Positions 46,346 to 61,160 of a DNA stretch of 64,000 bases are shown here, one piece after another. Origin of the DNA: Chelonoidis abingdonii (taxonomy: Eukaryota > Chordata > Testudines > Testudinidae). The stretch covers positions 79,858,952-79,922,951 of the forward strand of contig NC_133770.1 in assembly GCF_003597395.2 (NCBI RefSeq), given 5' to 3'. Made by a program: the position numbers and the translations under genes. Numbering within the stretch: position 1 is the first letter of the stretch; each line of letters starts with the position of its first letter. The notes under the pieces were generated by a model. The model was not told the origin of the DNA. It ran no database searches and worked only from the letters and a program-made list of their open reading frames with translations.

Positions 46346-49254
46346 CCCTCTTTCAAACTGTCCAGGGAGTCTGGTCTGGGAGGTGTCTCTGGTGGGAGCG
46401 GTGGTGGGGAAACGAGTCCCACCCAGTCTCTCACCCCAGACCAGCCCTTGAAGATGGGTAAAAAGCAGTAATTGAAGCTGTCAGTGACCAGCCAGATTAG
46501 GGGCTTCAGCTCCTGGGCCCCCTCCCCGCAATACTCAGCTCTCTATTTCCCAGAACCCTGGGCCGCCATCTCCTCCACTTCTGAGCCTGCTCCGGAAGGA
46601 GAGATGGTGACTTGGCAAGGATGCTCAAGTGAATTTATATTAGTGTCTATGGCTGGGGGTGGGAGGCTGATGCTTTCCCCCCCCCCCCCTTGATGCAGAG
46701 GTGCAACAAGACTTTTCTGAAGTAGCGGGGACATGTCATGCCCTGATGCAAAGTTTGAGCCTCATTAGGAAGACCCGGTCCCTGTCTCCAAAAAAGCTTA
46801 TAAACTAAGGCATGTGACTTTTTATGGTCCTTTGGATGAATACTTAAAATACTATATATAATTGGGAGTGACTTTCTGTTTTGTGTGTAGAATTATTAAT
46901 TTTATATACAGGGCTGTTGCCCCAAGAGGACAACCAGCTTGTTAAGTAGCTAATCAAGAGACTGCCATTGCAGAAAGCTCTTAGGCACCCCATTCCCCTT
47001 AGCAAAAATAATTGCTTCAGGATTTTGATGCATACTGAATGCTGATTGGCTGGTGAGGAGGGACTGGTTTACTGTACTTTGTACTGTGAAGTACTTGTAT
47101 TAAATTTCACATTTAACAATAGACTGATTTATATGAGGCTTAGAACAGAAGATGGATAGGCTGAGCAATTGCGTCACTGTAGCTGATTAGGAAAATCTCA
47201 CTGTCATAATTTACTCTGGAACTCTGACACTGCTCCAAAAGAAGTATAAATTAAATGTATACTTAAAATAGATTTAAGAAATTTTCCCTCTGGAATTTGA
47301 TCACGTGGTTTTTACTGTACTTAGTTTAATTCCTGAAAGCTCTTTTCTCCAAGATAATGACTTGATCAATCTCTAGACTGATCTCTGGTTCATTTATTCA
47401 CTATGGACAGTCTTTCATCCACATTTTCACAAGGGAGATTATATATAATCTTATGCTCCGATGACGAAATGTGGATGAAAGACTGCCCGTATGGGATATA
47501 TCCAGTTCCACGAAGGGACTTACGTGCTATGATGCTTAGCACTGAAATTCCTAGCTTTCTGACACCTAGAAAATCACAAGAACAAAACTGTGATCCACAA
47601 AGCCCAAGTTAGGCACCTAGCCTCCCTATACACTGAGTGGGGCAAGATAGGATGCCTTAGAATGCAATTCACAAAAGCCAGCACTGTAGGTGGGGAGCCA
47701 TTTAAACTACCCGATGGGAGATGCCAGCCAGAGGGGTGTATCTTAAGCCCTGATCCTTTCATGAAATCACCTAAGGGCTGTGGGAGGTGCTTGTTCCCTC
47801 TTAGCGATCCACAGACAGGAGCCTGTCTCCTGGAGTCAGGAGGCTTAGGCGCTTAAGTATTGCGGGAATGTGGCCTTATTCAGTTGTATCTAGTGTTTTG
47901 ATCCACATACAGTAAATCATATATACATGTAAACTAGCACTTGTATATTACAGGTATTTTAAGACTTGGCTCTGAATTTTTTTATAAAAATAATTCTAGT
48001 AGTGTTTTTCTTTTAACAGGGAAAAGAAAAACTGTCACACTTTCAGTGCTATACTAAAATGTTCCATAATCTATCTTAAAAAAAGAGCAGTGATTGTGCT
48101 CTCTCTAGTGGTTAAACAAGAAGTTGTTTTTATGTTACGTACAATACCAAGAGGATGGTGGGAGTTGGATTCAAAAACCCTCCTTGGAGAAGCTATTTGA
48201 ATAGTGTTTCTGAGGGGAAAAAACATTATACAATATCTAGCACACACCTTCCTCTCCCCACCACCCAAATGTCACAGGTACCCCTTCTGTGTCCCATCTT
48301 GTATGAAAAATAAAGGACAAAGGTGTTTTGTTTTGGGGGGATGGGGCTTAGGGGCAACATCCTACAAAATTGTATTCGTGGTACAGGATGGTGTGTATCA
48401 ATGTCTGACCCATTCTGTTAACATTGATAGGAATTCTACTCTTAAATCAGATCAAATACTCCCTGTTGGATACAGGTTGTGTGGGATGTTTACCACGAAA
48501 TAAGGGAAGTCCCTGAAAATGCAGCATTGGTGGTCTTTTCTCACTATGTAGTGGCCCAGTGGACTTCAGACTCTCTAGTCCTCCCCTCCCCAAAGGCCAG
48601 AAATATTGACCGAGGGTGCCACAAGGCAGCCAAGATGAGTGAGTGACAGCTCCCCAATGGAAGAGGAGGAGCTACCAGGACTTCCTGCACCCCTGGAGAA
48701 AGAGCCTGAGGAAGAGGAAAGGGGAGTGGGAGAGGCAGATTAGCTTCAGCTGCCCCTGCTGTGTCTCAGCTGGCAGATTTGGTCTCAGGAAAGAGATCTG
48801 GTGCCTCATTTCCTCACTGCTAGATTCAGGCCATGTCTAGGTTTCTTGCATGTTAGCAGCTGCAGGAAATCACTCCTCCACCAAATGAACAGACCTGCTG
48901 GTAGCACTTTCAGGTGCTTTCTATTGTGCCCTCTGTCCATACTAGTGCTGACCCTGTATGTATCCCACAATGCACCTGCACATGGGAGCCCTTAAAGGAT
49001 CCCTTGGATGCACTTCTGGGATGGAAAAGTGTGATAAGTTTCAGGCAACTGTGCCACGCTTTTCATTTTATGAAACTGGGTGAAACCTGGACTTCCCCCC
49101 CATTGTTTCTGCTACGATGAGTGGGGTTTTTTTGGGAGAGGGGGTTGTGTTGTGTGTGTATGTGTTGTGGGTTGTATTTTTAGGATGTCTGAACAGCGAT
49201 TTTAAATTACATTGCTGAGCCAACAAGTGAATGCAAAAGGGAAATGACATCCAT
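46346..49254. other. Intron sequence with unnamed repeats
   Basis: G- and C-rich patch at 46370-46740, including a poly-C run at 46678-46689. A snap-back structure lies at 47408-47485. From about 47565 to 47720 there is a dispersed repeat sharing 'cctagaaaatcacaagaac' and 'tgatccacaaagcc' with 53630-53760. No coding exon. Confidence 0.45.
47408..47485. repeat. 19-bp perfect inverted repeat enclosing a palindrome
   Basis: cagtctttcatccacattt (47408-47426) is exactly complementary to 47467-47485. The 40-base loop contains the perfect 16-bp palindrome agattatatataatct (47436-47451). Confidence 0.9.
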
Positions 49255-49455
49255 TTTAGTGAGAGAGAAAAAGTGAATGAGAGATCTTTTACTGGACCAA
49301 CTTCCGTTGATGGAAAGGAGAAGCTTTCAGGCTTCACAGAGGTCATCTTCAGGGCTCACCAACAGAAGTTTGGTCCAATAAATATTTCCTCTCCTACCTT
49401 GTCTTTCTCATATCTTGGGACCAACACAGCTACAACACTACAAACCATGGAAGAT
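49255..49455. mobile_element. Penelope-like 3' end, inverted head-to-head
   Basis: The left half (about 49273-49356) reads on the minus strand as ...ccctgaagatgacctctgtg, then gaaagcttctcc. This contains an intact CTGAAGA box (fits CUGANGA) and an intact GAAA box of a hammerhead-like motif, though its stem II is weak. The right half reads on the plus strand: 'caccaacagaagtttggtcc', then 'accttgtctttctcatatct' and 'gggaccaacacagctacaac', a Penelope-type 3' end. The segments 'ggaccaacttccgttgatg' and 'caccaacagaagtttggtcc' form the inverted arms. No duplication was identified. Confidence 0.6.
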
Positions 49456-49804
49456 ACCAGTTTTAAAGTGGAGCATTACAGCATTTGTAACATGGGTGTC
49501 GTAGGGCAGTTCAAGGATGGTACATTCACATAATCCACTTCTTGCTTTTTAGTAAGTTTGCTGTTGTGATTTGTGCGTGTGCGCTTGCGCGCTCTCTCAC
49601 ATGCACAGATTCAGTCTCATATTTCCAGTATCGCTGTAAACAGCCAGATTTAGCCATCCAAGTTCTAACTCATACATAGTTTCATCCTCGATGGGACCCA
49701 TGACATATGACTAGCTGCTTGTCATACCAACAGTGCTACAAAACTTTTCATTTAAAAAGTGGGTCAAAATCTTCATACTTAGGTGCCTAAAATTGTCTGA
49801 TTTA

Positions 49805-51744
49805 GGGTATGTCTACACTATGGGATTATTCCAATTTTACAGAAACTGCTTTTTTAAAGCAGATTGTATAAAGTCGAGTGCACGCGGCCATACTAAACAC
49901 ATTAATTCGGCGGTGTGTGTCCATGTACCAAGGCTAGTGTCAATTTCCGGAGCGTTACGATGTGGGTAGCTATCCCATAGCTATCCTATAATTCCTGCAC
50001 TCTCCCCCACCCATTGGAATTCTGGGTTGAGATCCCAATGTATGATGGGGCAAAAACAGTGTCGCGGGTGATTCTGGGTAAATGTCGTCACTCAATCCTT
50101 TCTCCGTGAAAGCAACGGCAGACAATCATTTCGCACCCTCTTTCCCTGGATTGCCCTGATAGACGCCATAGCATGGCAACCATGCAGCCCGTTTAGCCTT
50201 TTGTCACTGTTACCGTATGTGTACTGGATGCTGCTGACAGACGTGGTATTGCAGTGCTACACAGCAGCATTCATTTGCCTTTGCAAGGTAGCAGAGATGG
50301 TTACCAGTCCTTTTGCACCGTCTGCTGTGTCTTCTGGGTTCTGGTGCCTCCTGAGGTCGGCGGGGGCGCATGGGATCAAGGGAATGACTCCCAGGTCATT
50401 TCCTTCTTTCTATGTTTTGTCTAAATAGTCTACCTGCCTAGTCATATGGGCAGTCTTACTAGAGAACAGAGAGCACAGCCGCCTGGGTCAGAGCCCCGAT
50501 CATCTGCAGAAATGATTGACGCTGCATGCCATTCTAGGGGTGCCCCTGCAACAACCACCTGTTGCTTCCCTCCTCCCAAACCCTCTAGGCAGTGGCAGTA
50601 TCCCCCATTTGTGTGATGTAAGTATGAATGCTAGGGAATAGAAAACTGACTTGTTCTTGAGATTAATATGAGGGGAGGCAGCCTTCCGCTGGCATGAAAG
50701 TCCGAATTCTTCATTAGACTGAAGGCGGGGGGGAGGAGCTAGCTCCAGCTTGTAGGATGAGGATGGTTACCAGCTTTGTACGCATCTGCCTTCTTGAAAG
50801 AAGTGCTAAAGAGAAGGAATGCGGGGAGTCTCTCCATTTTTACCAGGGCCCACCGGCCGACTCACCGAGGCCAGCCAGGAGCACTCAGGGGTGAATGATG
50901 TGTTTTCCAAGCCTTTTGTAAGCTGCCATCAGGAAGGTAAGGGGAGGGTGCTGCTGATTCAGCGCTGCGCAACGTCTTTACCAGCAGCATCCATGTGACA
51001 CACGGTGACATTGAAAAAGGTGAGAGACTTTTTTTCTTCTTTTTTCTTTCTGTGTGTGAGGGTGGCAATTGACGAAGTATACCCTGCCACCTTGGACATG
51101 TTTTTGACCCTTCAGGCACTGGGAGCTCAGCCAAGAATGCAAATGCTTTTTGGGGACTGTGGGATAGCTGGAGTCCTCAGTCCCCCCTCCCTCCCTCCCT
51201 CCATGAGCATCCATTTGATTCTTTGGCCTTCCGTTACACTTGTCACGCAGCACTGTGTTGAGTTGTTGCTGTGGCCTCTGTCTGGAAATTTTTTCAAATG
51301 CTTTAGCATTTAGTCTTCTGGAACTGAGCTCTGATAGAACAGACTTGTCTCCCCATAAAGTGATCAGATCCAGTATCTCCTGTACAGTCCATGCTGACCA
51401 GCGCTCCACGCTGGGCAAACAGGAAATGAAATTCAAAAGTTCACGAGGCTTTTCCTGTCTACCTGGCCAGTGCATCCGAGTTCAGACCGCTGTCCAGAGC
51501 GGTCACAATGGTGCACTGTGGAATTCGCCCGGAGACCAATACCGTCAAATTGCGGCCACACTAACCCTAATCCAACATGGCAATACCGATTTCAGTGCTA
51601 CTCCCCTTGTCAAGGAGGAGTACAGATATCGGTATTAAGAACCCTTTATATCGAAATAAAGGGCTTTGTTGTGTGGACGGGTGCAGGGTTAATTCGGTTT
51701 AATGCTGCTAAATTTGGTATAAACGCGTAGTGTAGCCCAGGCCT
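49805..51744 (-). mobile_element. Harbinger transposon, internally deleted (1.94 kb)
   Basis: Termini 'gggtatgtctacactatggg' and 'gcgtagtgtagcccaggcc', with the perfect trinucleotide duplication tta (49802-49804 and 51745-51747). It contains only a Myb-like gene fragment on the minus strand and no transposase, so it depended on proteins supplied by autonomous copies such as the one at 10696. Confidence 0.85.
51235..51475 (-). pseudogene. Harbinger Myb/trihelix-like protein, fragment
   Basis: Minus-strand reading LLNFISCLPSVERWSAWTVQ, then EILDLITLWGDKSVLSELSS and RRLNAKAFEKIS: the N-terminal half of the trihelix-like DNA-binding domain, more complete in this part than the copy at 11031. After that the frame passes into sequence unlike the family, so the domain is truncated. 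It lies within Harbinger termini and is therefore a transposon relic. Confidence 0.75.
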
Positions 51745-51747
51745 TAG

Positions 51748-54743
<2,996 letters not shown>

Positions 54744-54849
54744 CATGCTGCTTGAAATGTTTGTTGGGCAATGCTGACCTCCAGTGGTAGGAGATGCTAA
54801 TCACAGGTTGTTATATCTATCTTACAGAGATATTCCAGGACTAAGTACA

Positions 54850-55381
54850 GTACTTTATTTAAAAGCCACTATGGATGTAGACGCCGTCTACACCAACATT
54901 CCACACAAATATGGACTACAAGCCATCAGAACCAGCATCCCCAATAATGTTACGACAAACCTGGTGGCTGAATTTTGTGACTTTGTCCTCACCCACAACT
55001 ATTTCACATTTGGGGACAATATATACCTTTAAGTCAGTAGCACTACCATGGATACCTGCATGGCCCCACAGTATGCCAACATTTTTATGGCTGACTTAGA
55101 ACAACGCTTCCTCAGCTCTCGTCCCCTAACGCCCCTACTCGCTCTACATTGATGACATCTTCATCATCTGCACCCATGGAAAAGAAGCCCTTGAAGAATT
55201 TCACCATGATTCCACCATTAACCTCAGCCTGGACCAGTTCACACAAGATATCCACTTCCTGGACACTACAGTGCTAATAAGCGATGGGCACATAAACACC
55301 ACCCTATGCAGGAAACCTACTGACCGCTATACTTACCTACGTGCCTCCAGCTTTCATCCAGACCACATCACACGATCCAAG
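54850..55381 (+). pseudogene. Penelope-like reverse transcriptase, broken
   Basis: Core of a Penelope-type reverse transcriptase. The first segment has MDVDAVYTNIPHKYGLQAIR (the D-x-x-x-x-YTNIPH motif) and FVLTHNYFTFGDNIYL, followed by an in-frame TAA at 55030. The same frame continues with the catalytic-fold stretch MAPQYANIFMADLEQRFLSS. Then a frameshift near 55130 brings in the second frame with YIDDIFIICTHGKEALEEF, which contains the YxDD catalytic box. DIHFLDTTVLIS and LCRKPTDRYTYL follow, up to SSFHPDHITRS and a stop at 55382. Both ends are missing. Only one nonsense codon and one frameshift are evident, so it is less decayed than the other Penelope fragments. Confidence 0.88.
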
Positions 55382-55863
55382 TGATTTTATGGACTCAATC
55401 CTGCACCATTGAAGTCAGTGGGAGCATGGCCACTTAATTGCATTAGAGCAGGAACAAACCTGATGGAAGTGAAACCGTGGGAAAACTATCTGATTCTTCT
55501 GCATTTTTCCCAATTGTATAAATATGCAATGGGCAGGAGAAACATCATCTTGTTCCATTTCTCCCTATTAGGTGACTTGCAGGGGAGTCTGAGTGGTGTG
55601 GAACAGGGAAGAAATCAAAATTCTTTTCTTTTAAAATATAAGAAATTTAGGTCCAGATTCTGGCCTTGCTAAAATTATTTACCATTGTGAAGAACTTAAA
55701 ATTATATTCTTCTCTGTAATTGAGGTTTTATAATTTATGGGCAACTCGCAAAAATGTATAAATGGAAAAAATCTCAATATGAGAAATGTCACTTCACTGA
55801 TATTGCTACGATAACAAAACGTACATTGGTGCACTATAGCTAATAAGCTAGTATTCAAACACA
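55382..55863. other. Intron sequence, nothing recognised
   Basis: AT-rich, no coding signal. Ends at the left duplication tattcaaacaca (55852-55863). Confidence 0.5.
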
Positions 55864-56057
55864 CGTTTTAGAGCATCCTATAGATGAAAGTGCTGAGTAT
55901 CTACTTCTGAGGGGCAAGTTTTACAAAACTTGCCCCTCAGAAGTAGATACTCAGCACTTTCATCTATAGGATGCTCCAAAATGTCTGTTAGTCTATAAGG
56001 TGCCACAGGATTTTTTGCTGCTTTTACAGATCCAGACTAACACGGCTACCCCTCTGA
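55864..56057 (+). mobile_element. Penelope-like insertion with a 59-bp hairpin
   Basis: Insertion of 194 bp between perfect 12-bp duplications, tattcaaacaca (55852-55863 and 56058-56069). The first 59 bp (55864-55922) are the reverse complement of 55925-55983 at 57 of 59 positions, separated by only two bases (ac). The plus-strand arm continues into the Penelope 3' end 'tctgttagtctataaggtgc' and 'agatccagactaacacggct', finishing 'acccctctga'. The arm spans the position of the ribozyme-like segment seen at 27271, here strongly altered. Confidence 0.88.
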
Positions 56058-56225
56058 TATTCAAACACAGTTACTAACATTCTCCGTAATGCTTTCTCCC
56101 ATTATTTCTGTGCAAGAATGTCAGTCTATCTTCTTTTCTCTATTCTGGCAAATATCACACACCAGCCTACTCAGGTTTTAGTCTCTTCAGTTCCATAAAA
56201 TGCTTTGAGAATTTTACTACTTTCC

Positions 56226-56294
56226 ATTATTTTAATTATTGCTAGGAGTGACTTCATTTAATTTAATTATTTTAATTATTGCCAGGAGTGAGTT
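56226..56294. repeat. 40-bp imperfect tandem duplication
   Basis: 'attattttaattattgctag' at 56226 recurs at 56266 as attattttaattattgccag, including the following gagtga. The second unit is partial. Confidence 0.85.
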
Positions 56295-56642
56295 CCATTT
56301 CCCTGCCTCCTCCATTGTCTCCCCTCCCCATCCTCCAATTTTATTGAAAGGAGCAATTCAGAAAGAAACAAACCATCTCTTCAATAGCTACAAAATCACA
56401 TTAACTCATGCCTTCTTTAAAGGATGTTTGTGCCCATATTTCTACTACACAACATCCAGTCCAATACATCTCTTAATTAGAACTTTTTATTGTAGCATAC
56501 AAGAGATGGGCAATGCCTTTTCCACTGTACGATGTTGACTCAAAGGTCCTTAGAGATGTTTGCTTGAAAACTACATTTCTAAAAGTGTGTGTGTTTTGTT
56601 CTAAATCTGTATGATGGTTTTTTCTCTCTACAATCTTTACAG

Positions 56643-56816
56643 GTGCTAGGGCTGCTGGTATGGACACTGATCGCTGGGACAGAGTATTTCCTGTATCCTG
56701 CCTTCGGCTGGGTGATGTTTGTAGCCGTATTTTACTGGGTTCTCACGGTCTTCTTTTTAATCATCTACATGACAATGACCTACACTAGGATTCCCCAGGT
56801 GCCATGGACCATGGTG
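56643..56816 (+). CDS. CMTM8: CMTM8 exon 2
   Basis: Encodes 58 residues, starting VLGLLVWTLIAGTEYF, which completes the first membrane helix begun in exon 1. Next comes AFGWVMFVAVFYWVLTVFFL, the second helix, then the conserved loop TYTRIPQVPWTMV leading to the third helix. Acceptor tttacag at 56636-56642 and donor gtaagt at 56817, both phase 0, in register with exon 1. The remaining two helices and the C-terminus should be encoded by exons beyond this window. The MARVEL family is known for four-helix membrane proteins acting in vesicle trafficking; the direct sequence evidence is the two helices and the CMTM8-specific loop. Confidence 0.96.
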
Positions 56817-58707
56817 GTAAGTATGCACAATCTTTGTTGTTGCTGCATTTGGTTTTTTTATTGTTTAGTTTGTATAAGAGAGAAGAAGACATTGATGTAC
56901 TCCATAATTGTAGTTAAGGAACTATAATGTGCTTTCACGCTTCCTTTTTTATTTATAATTAACATCTATCCATGTTCCTGACACTGGCTGTTGTCACATA
57001 ATTCATCTAAAGCTTGGTCTACTGCAAAACCCCTTTCCTCACACCCAGACTAGGTAGGGTGTACCCTGGAGAGCCTTCTGTCTTCATTTTCATTTCTTCC
57101 CATTCCTAGACCGCAACACTCACTTTCTCACTCAAAAGACCAGGGGAGCAAATTCACTGTGAAGTTATTGCTACTCTTACTACATGGACTAACCAGCAGG
57201 AATATCCATATTGTGTAGTATGCTGTCAGGCTTTATTTGCCTAACCATCGTGGTTCCTTTAACTCCATTTCCTTTTGGTCATTGGTCTATCTAATGTCTT
57301 ATTTTCCAAGAATGGAAATGTGTACCTGTTACACATGCTATAATACAATGTGGCTCTTTGTCTCCCTGTAATGGCTAGACCCCATATGGAGTTTTGACTC
57401 TAGCCTCCGAGCTAATGGGCCTAGCTCTGTAGGTAAGCCATAAAGGACCCTTGTTGAATCATCTATAGGGCTTGTACCTAGAACCTCTGGATCTGAAAGC
57501 CTGATCCTGCACCTTTTGAGGTAAAGGACCAAGTGATGGACTCAGAGGCAGCAGCAGACTCAAACACATATATGGTCTAGCCACTAGAGGGGGACATAGT
57601 GCTGCAGCGGTTTTGTGTGAACTATTTTAAATTGCATGCCAGTCCAACCTTCTCTCATTAAATCCTTTCTATTAGTAGTTTATCCCGTTCACAGTAAATC
57701 TTGGGCAGGTAGCAATTAAAAAAAAAAAATCTGAACACTTCTGTAATTCTTGGGTAACTGAAATCCAGATCCTAGTTTGAGCAATCCCTAGTAGAAACGG
57801 CAGTATATTTGTTACAGTCAAGACTTCCATAACAAAGATACTTACTTTAAGGAAAACAAAAAAAAACCTAGAAGCCTTTGTTACCCCAACCAGCTGCTAC
57901 TCACCATGACTCCTTCGTGAAGTATTATAATTTATTGTAGTATGTGTCTAATACATTATTTTTATACTTAAAGATCATTAAACGGTTTGAAACCATTTTG
58001 TTGTAATCTAAAGGATATTTTACTTTCACATGACAAACTTCCTATTAATTAAAATATTGTTTGCCGTGACTATTAAAATCTTAAGAGTCAGAGTATTACT
58101 TTTTGCCATGACTTTCCTGTGTGTTGCCGTGAGAAATAGCTTGCTGTAGCAATACTGGTCTGTAGAACTAGGATTATGTACAAATAGCTTTTATATTTTC
58201 AAGTTTCATGAGCAGCACTTGCCTTTACAATTATAACACTGTTATAGTACTGCTGTAAAATAATCCAACATTTTAGTATCTTGATGTGTTTAGAGGTTTT
58301 ATTTTTTAAATTACATTTGGCATGAATGTAGTCAAAGGTAAGACAGTTGCCATCAATTTGGATCATTTTGGTCACTGCCTCCATTAGTTTTATCTATTAG
58401 CAACAGAATCAGGCAAGGTAGTAACTTGCAGATCAGCAGAACTGATCTCAGATATGTCAAGTTGTCTACCACCTAGATATCTGCACTTGTTTATAGAGCC
58501 AAGTGTTCCTTGCTGTGAGAAGTTTTCAACCTGCTTTACAGATAAGATTGTTCAGGTGGAGACCAAAATGGCAGCCTACCTCCGTGACAGAAGAACTTTA
58601 GAGGGAAGAAGTAGGGGCAGGGGACAAATGCAAATGCTTGGAGTCCCCCTTGTTTTGCACAGTGGTACTAGAAAAGCTTTGTGATATGACCTATGAATTA
58701 ATTAGAT
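56817..58707. other. CMTM8 intron 2, first part, mostly unrecognised
   Basis: AT-rich. Possible old dispersed repeat at 57340-57620. No exon encoding the third CMTM8 helix was found here. Confidence 0.5.
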
Positions 58708-59006
58708 TAAGGGTCAGCAACCTTTCAGAAGTGGTGTGCCAAGTCTTCATTTATTCACTCTAATTAAGGTTTGGTGTGCCAGTAATACATTTTAACATTT
58801 TTAGAAGGTCTCTTTCTATAAGTCTATAATAGATAACTAAGCTTTTGTTGTATGTAAAGTAAATAAGGTTTTTAAAATGTTTAAGAAGCTTCATTTAAAA
58901 TGCAGAGCCTCCTGGACTGGTGACCAGTTCCTGGGCAGTGTGAGTGCCACTGAAAATCAGCTTGCGTGCTGCCTTTGGCACACGTGCCGTAGGTTGCCTA
59001 CCCCTG
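58708..59006 (-). mobile_element. hAT MITE, copy 5 of 5 (reverse)
   Basis: Inverse orientation: taagggtcagcaacc at the left and ggttgcctacccctg at the right. Flanks aattagat (58700-58707) and aattagac (59007-59014) match at 7 of 8. Confidence 0.92.
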
Positions 59007-60728
59007 AATTAGACCCATGCCACTTGTGGTTGGTCAGGAGAAATACAGTCCTGGGTCTGCTTCCAGTATAAATTGTTAATGCCTCCCTTTGGAGGGCAAG
59101 TTGCCAGCATATCTCAAATTAGGTGGGTTTTTGTTTTTCTCTATACTCCAGAAATTGTCTCCTGAGGGGATTGTTAGCCCAAAGACACATTTATTGTATT
59201 CAGTGTCCAAACTTTAATATGGATTCCTATTTCATAAATTAATTCATTGTAGGGTAAAGTACGTCACCTAGCCATGTAAGATGCAGTTACTTTACTGCAA
59301 ATTAACCTAAAGATACCTGCTCCAAAATTGTCTGCCTTGTACATGTCTGTTCTTCACCAAGAATAATGAATGGAAGACTTTAAACTGTGGTGAATTTGGA
59401 TTTAAGAAGCAGGTGATAACTTGAACCCTTTGTTTTGGATAATATATTGGCAACAGAGGTACAGTAAACTAAACTTGCACTCAGCTCCATTCTTCCCCAC
59501 AATGTTATCTCCCAAAGCAACACTTTACAAAAATGATGTTCTTCCTTCCTTTTTATATATGACAAGATACTGCAGGGATTTGCAGTTTTCTAGGATAATT
59601 GGGTCTCTTCGGAGGAAAAAACAAAAAACTAACAAACCAGCTTTGAAGACTTGGAAATAAAGGGCCACTTCATGAAATTCCACCTGAGCCTGATGACTCA
59701 TGGGATCCAGTCATTAAATTGGTACCTTGATACTGTATTAGTGCAAATTGAAAGCATCTGAATAATCCAAGCAATAAAACAAAGATGACTATATGTTTTA
59801 CGCATTTGTAATTAGTCAGGATAAAATTAATTCATTTAATCCTAAATCTTGGGCCCCAGGGCTCCACCTGAGTGGCCAGGCTGGGCTCTCTGCTTAAGTG
59901 TGTGGATAAGTGCTGCTTCCCCATCGCCCCATGGAATGGCAGCAGACATTCTGCAGCTGTGACTTGTACTGCAATTCTGAGGCTGCAGTAGCTTTTGTGA
60001 ATTCTGCCAGGGTCAATGACTGACTGGTGAATTCAGTAGCCTCTGCCCTCTCCCCAGCCCCTGTGACAACATACAGGGAGCTGCAATGGAGTTGGGCTCC
60101 ACAGTGTGCAGGGGCGCCCATGTAATATTGTGCTCACACAAACACTCAGCCATTGGAGCCACACCAGATGTATCTGGGTACATCTTTGACTGTGGTTTAG
60201 GGGACAGGATGTTCACAATAACATCTTAAAATGCAAATGTGTGGCCTCAAAGTCGATGGGAGTTGGGTGCAGTTGGGATTGGTTCTGAAGAGACTGCTTG
60301 GAACTCCTGCTGTTGTGAATTTACATAGAGTACATCATAATAATTCCAATCCAATATACCCTCAATCAGTTAATTAGAAGGACAATATACAGACTGTAAA
60401 AGGACATGTTCATTAGCTTTGTATAAGTAGTATTTTCTTACAGGGCTCAACTTCCTCTAGTAGTGATCTTGAAATACTGAGTACTTAAATGATGACAAAT
60501 TTTAAAAACACCCTCACTCTTTTTTTCTTTTTTTTTCCTCTCTCAATCTGAAGTAACTTCCCTCTTGTTCTGTGAATCGGAAGTTACTGTGGGCTCTGTG
60601 GGTAGAGCAAAGTAGCACACTTTGTTTTTAGGGTGAGGAAGTGTCTAGGCTGCTACCTTTCTAAAACCTAGCTAGCCAGTCTAGGAGTGTGAGGAGGAGT
60701 GCAGCCCAAAAGGGATCTCCCTTCTGTC
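59007..60728. other. Intron sequence, nothing recognised
   Basis: No named repeat or exon. A moderately GC-rich stretch at 59880-60200 has short open frames without a known family. Confidence 0.5.
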
Positions 60729-61160
60729 CAGGGGCAGCCCTAGACTACCTGCCAGCAACTGACGCCCTAGGCAAACCATGCAATCGGCGCCACCACCCCC
60801 AAGACCCAAGGGCAGATCTAGGCTGAGGTTTTTGATAAACTGGGAAACATTTTGCCCCTTTTTTCCTTTGAATGTTTTTTTAAGTGTTTTTAAACAGAGG
60901 GGTAATTATTCGGTTTGTCCATCCGTCCAACCAGTGTTTCTGAGATCAGATAAAATAGAGACACGAAATTTTCAGAATAGAGTTGCACATGACAGCTAGA
61001 TGATATTTCAGTCCAATTTCAAATAAAAATGCATGAAAAAGTTATTTTTATTATTACAAATCTAAAATCATCTATTACACTATCCTGCTTTAACTGCCAT
61101 TACCACCACATCCAATATAGAAAGAAATAAGAAAACTCTTCAACGAACTTTAACCTGTAT

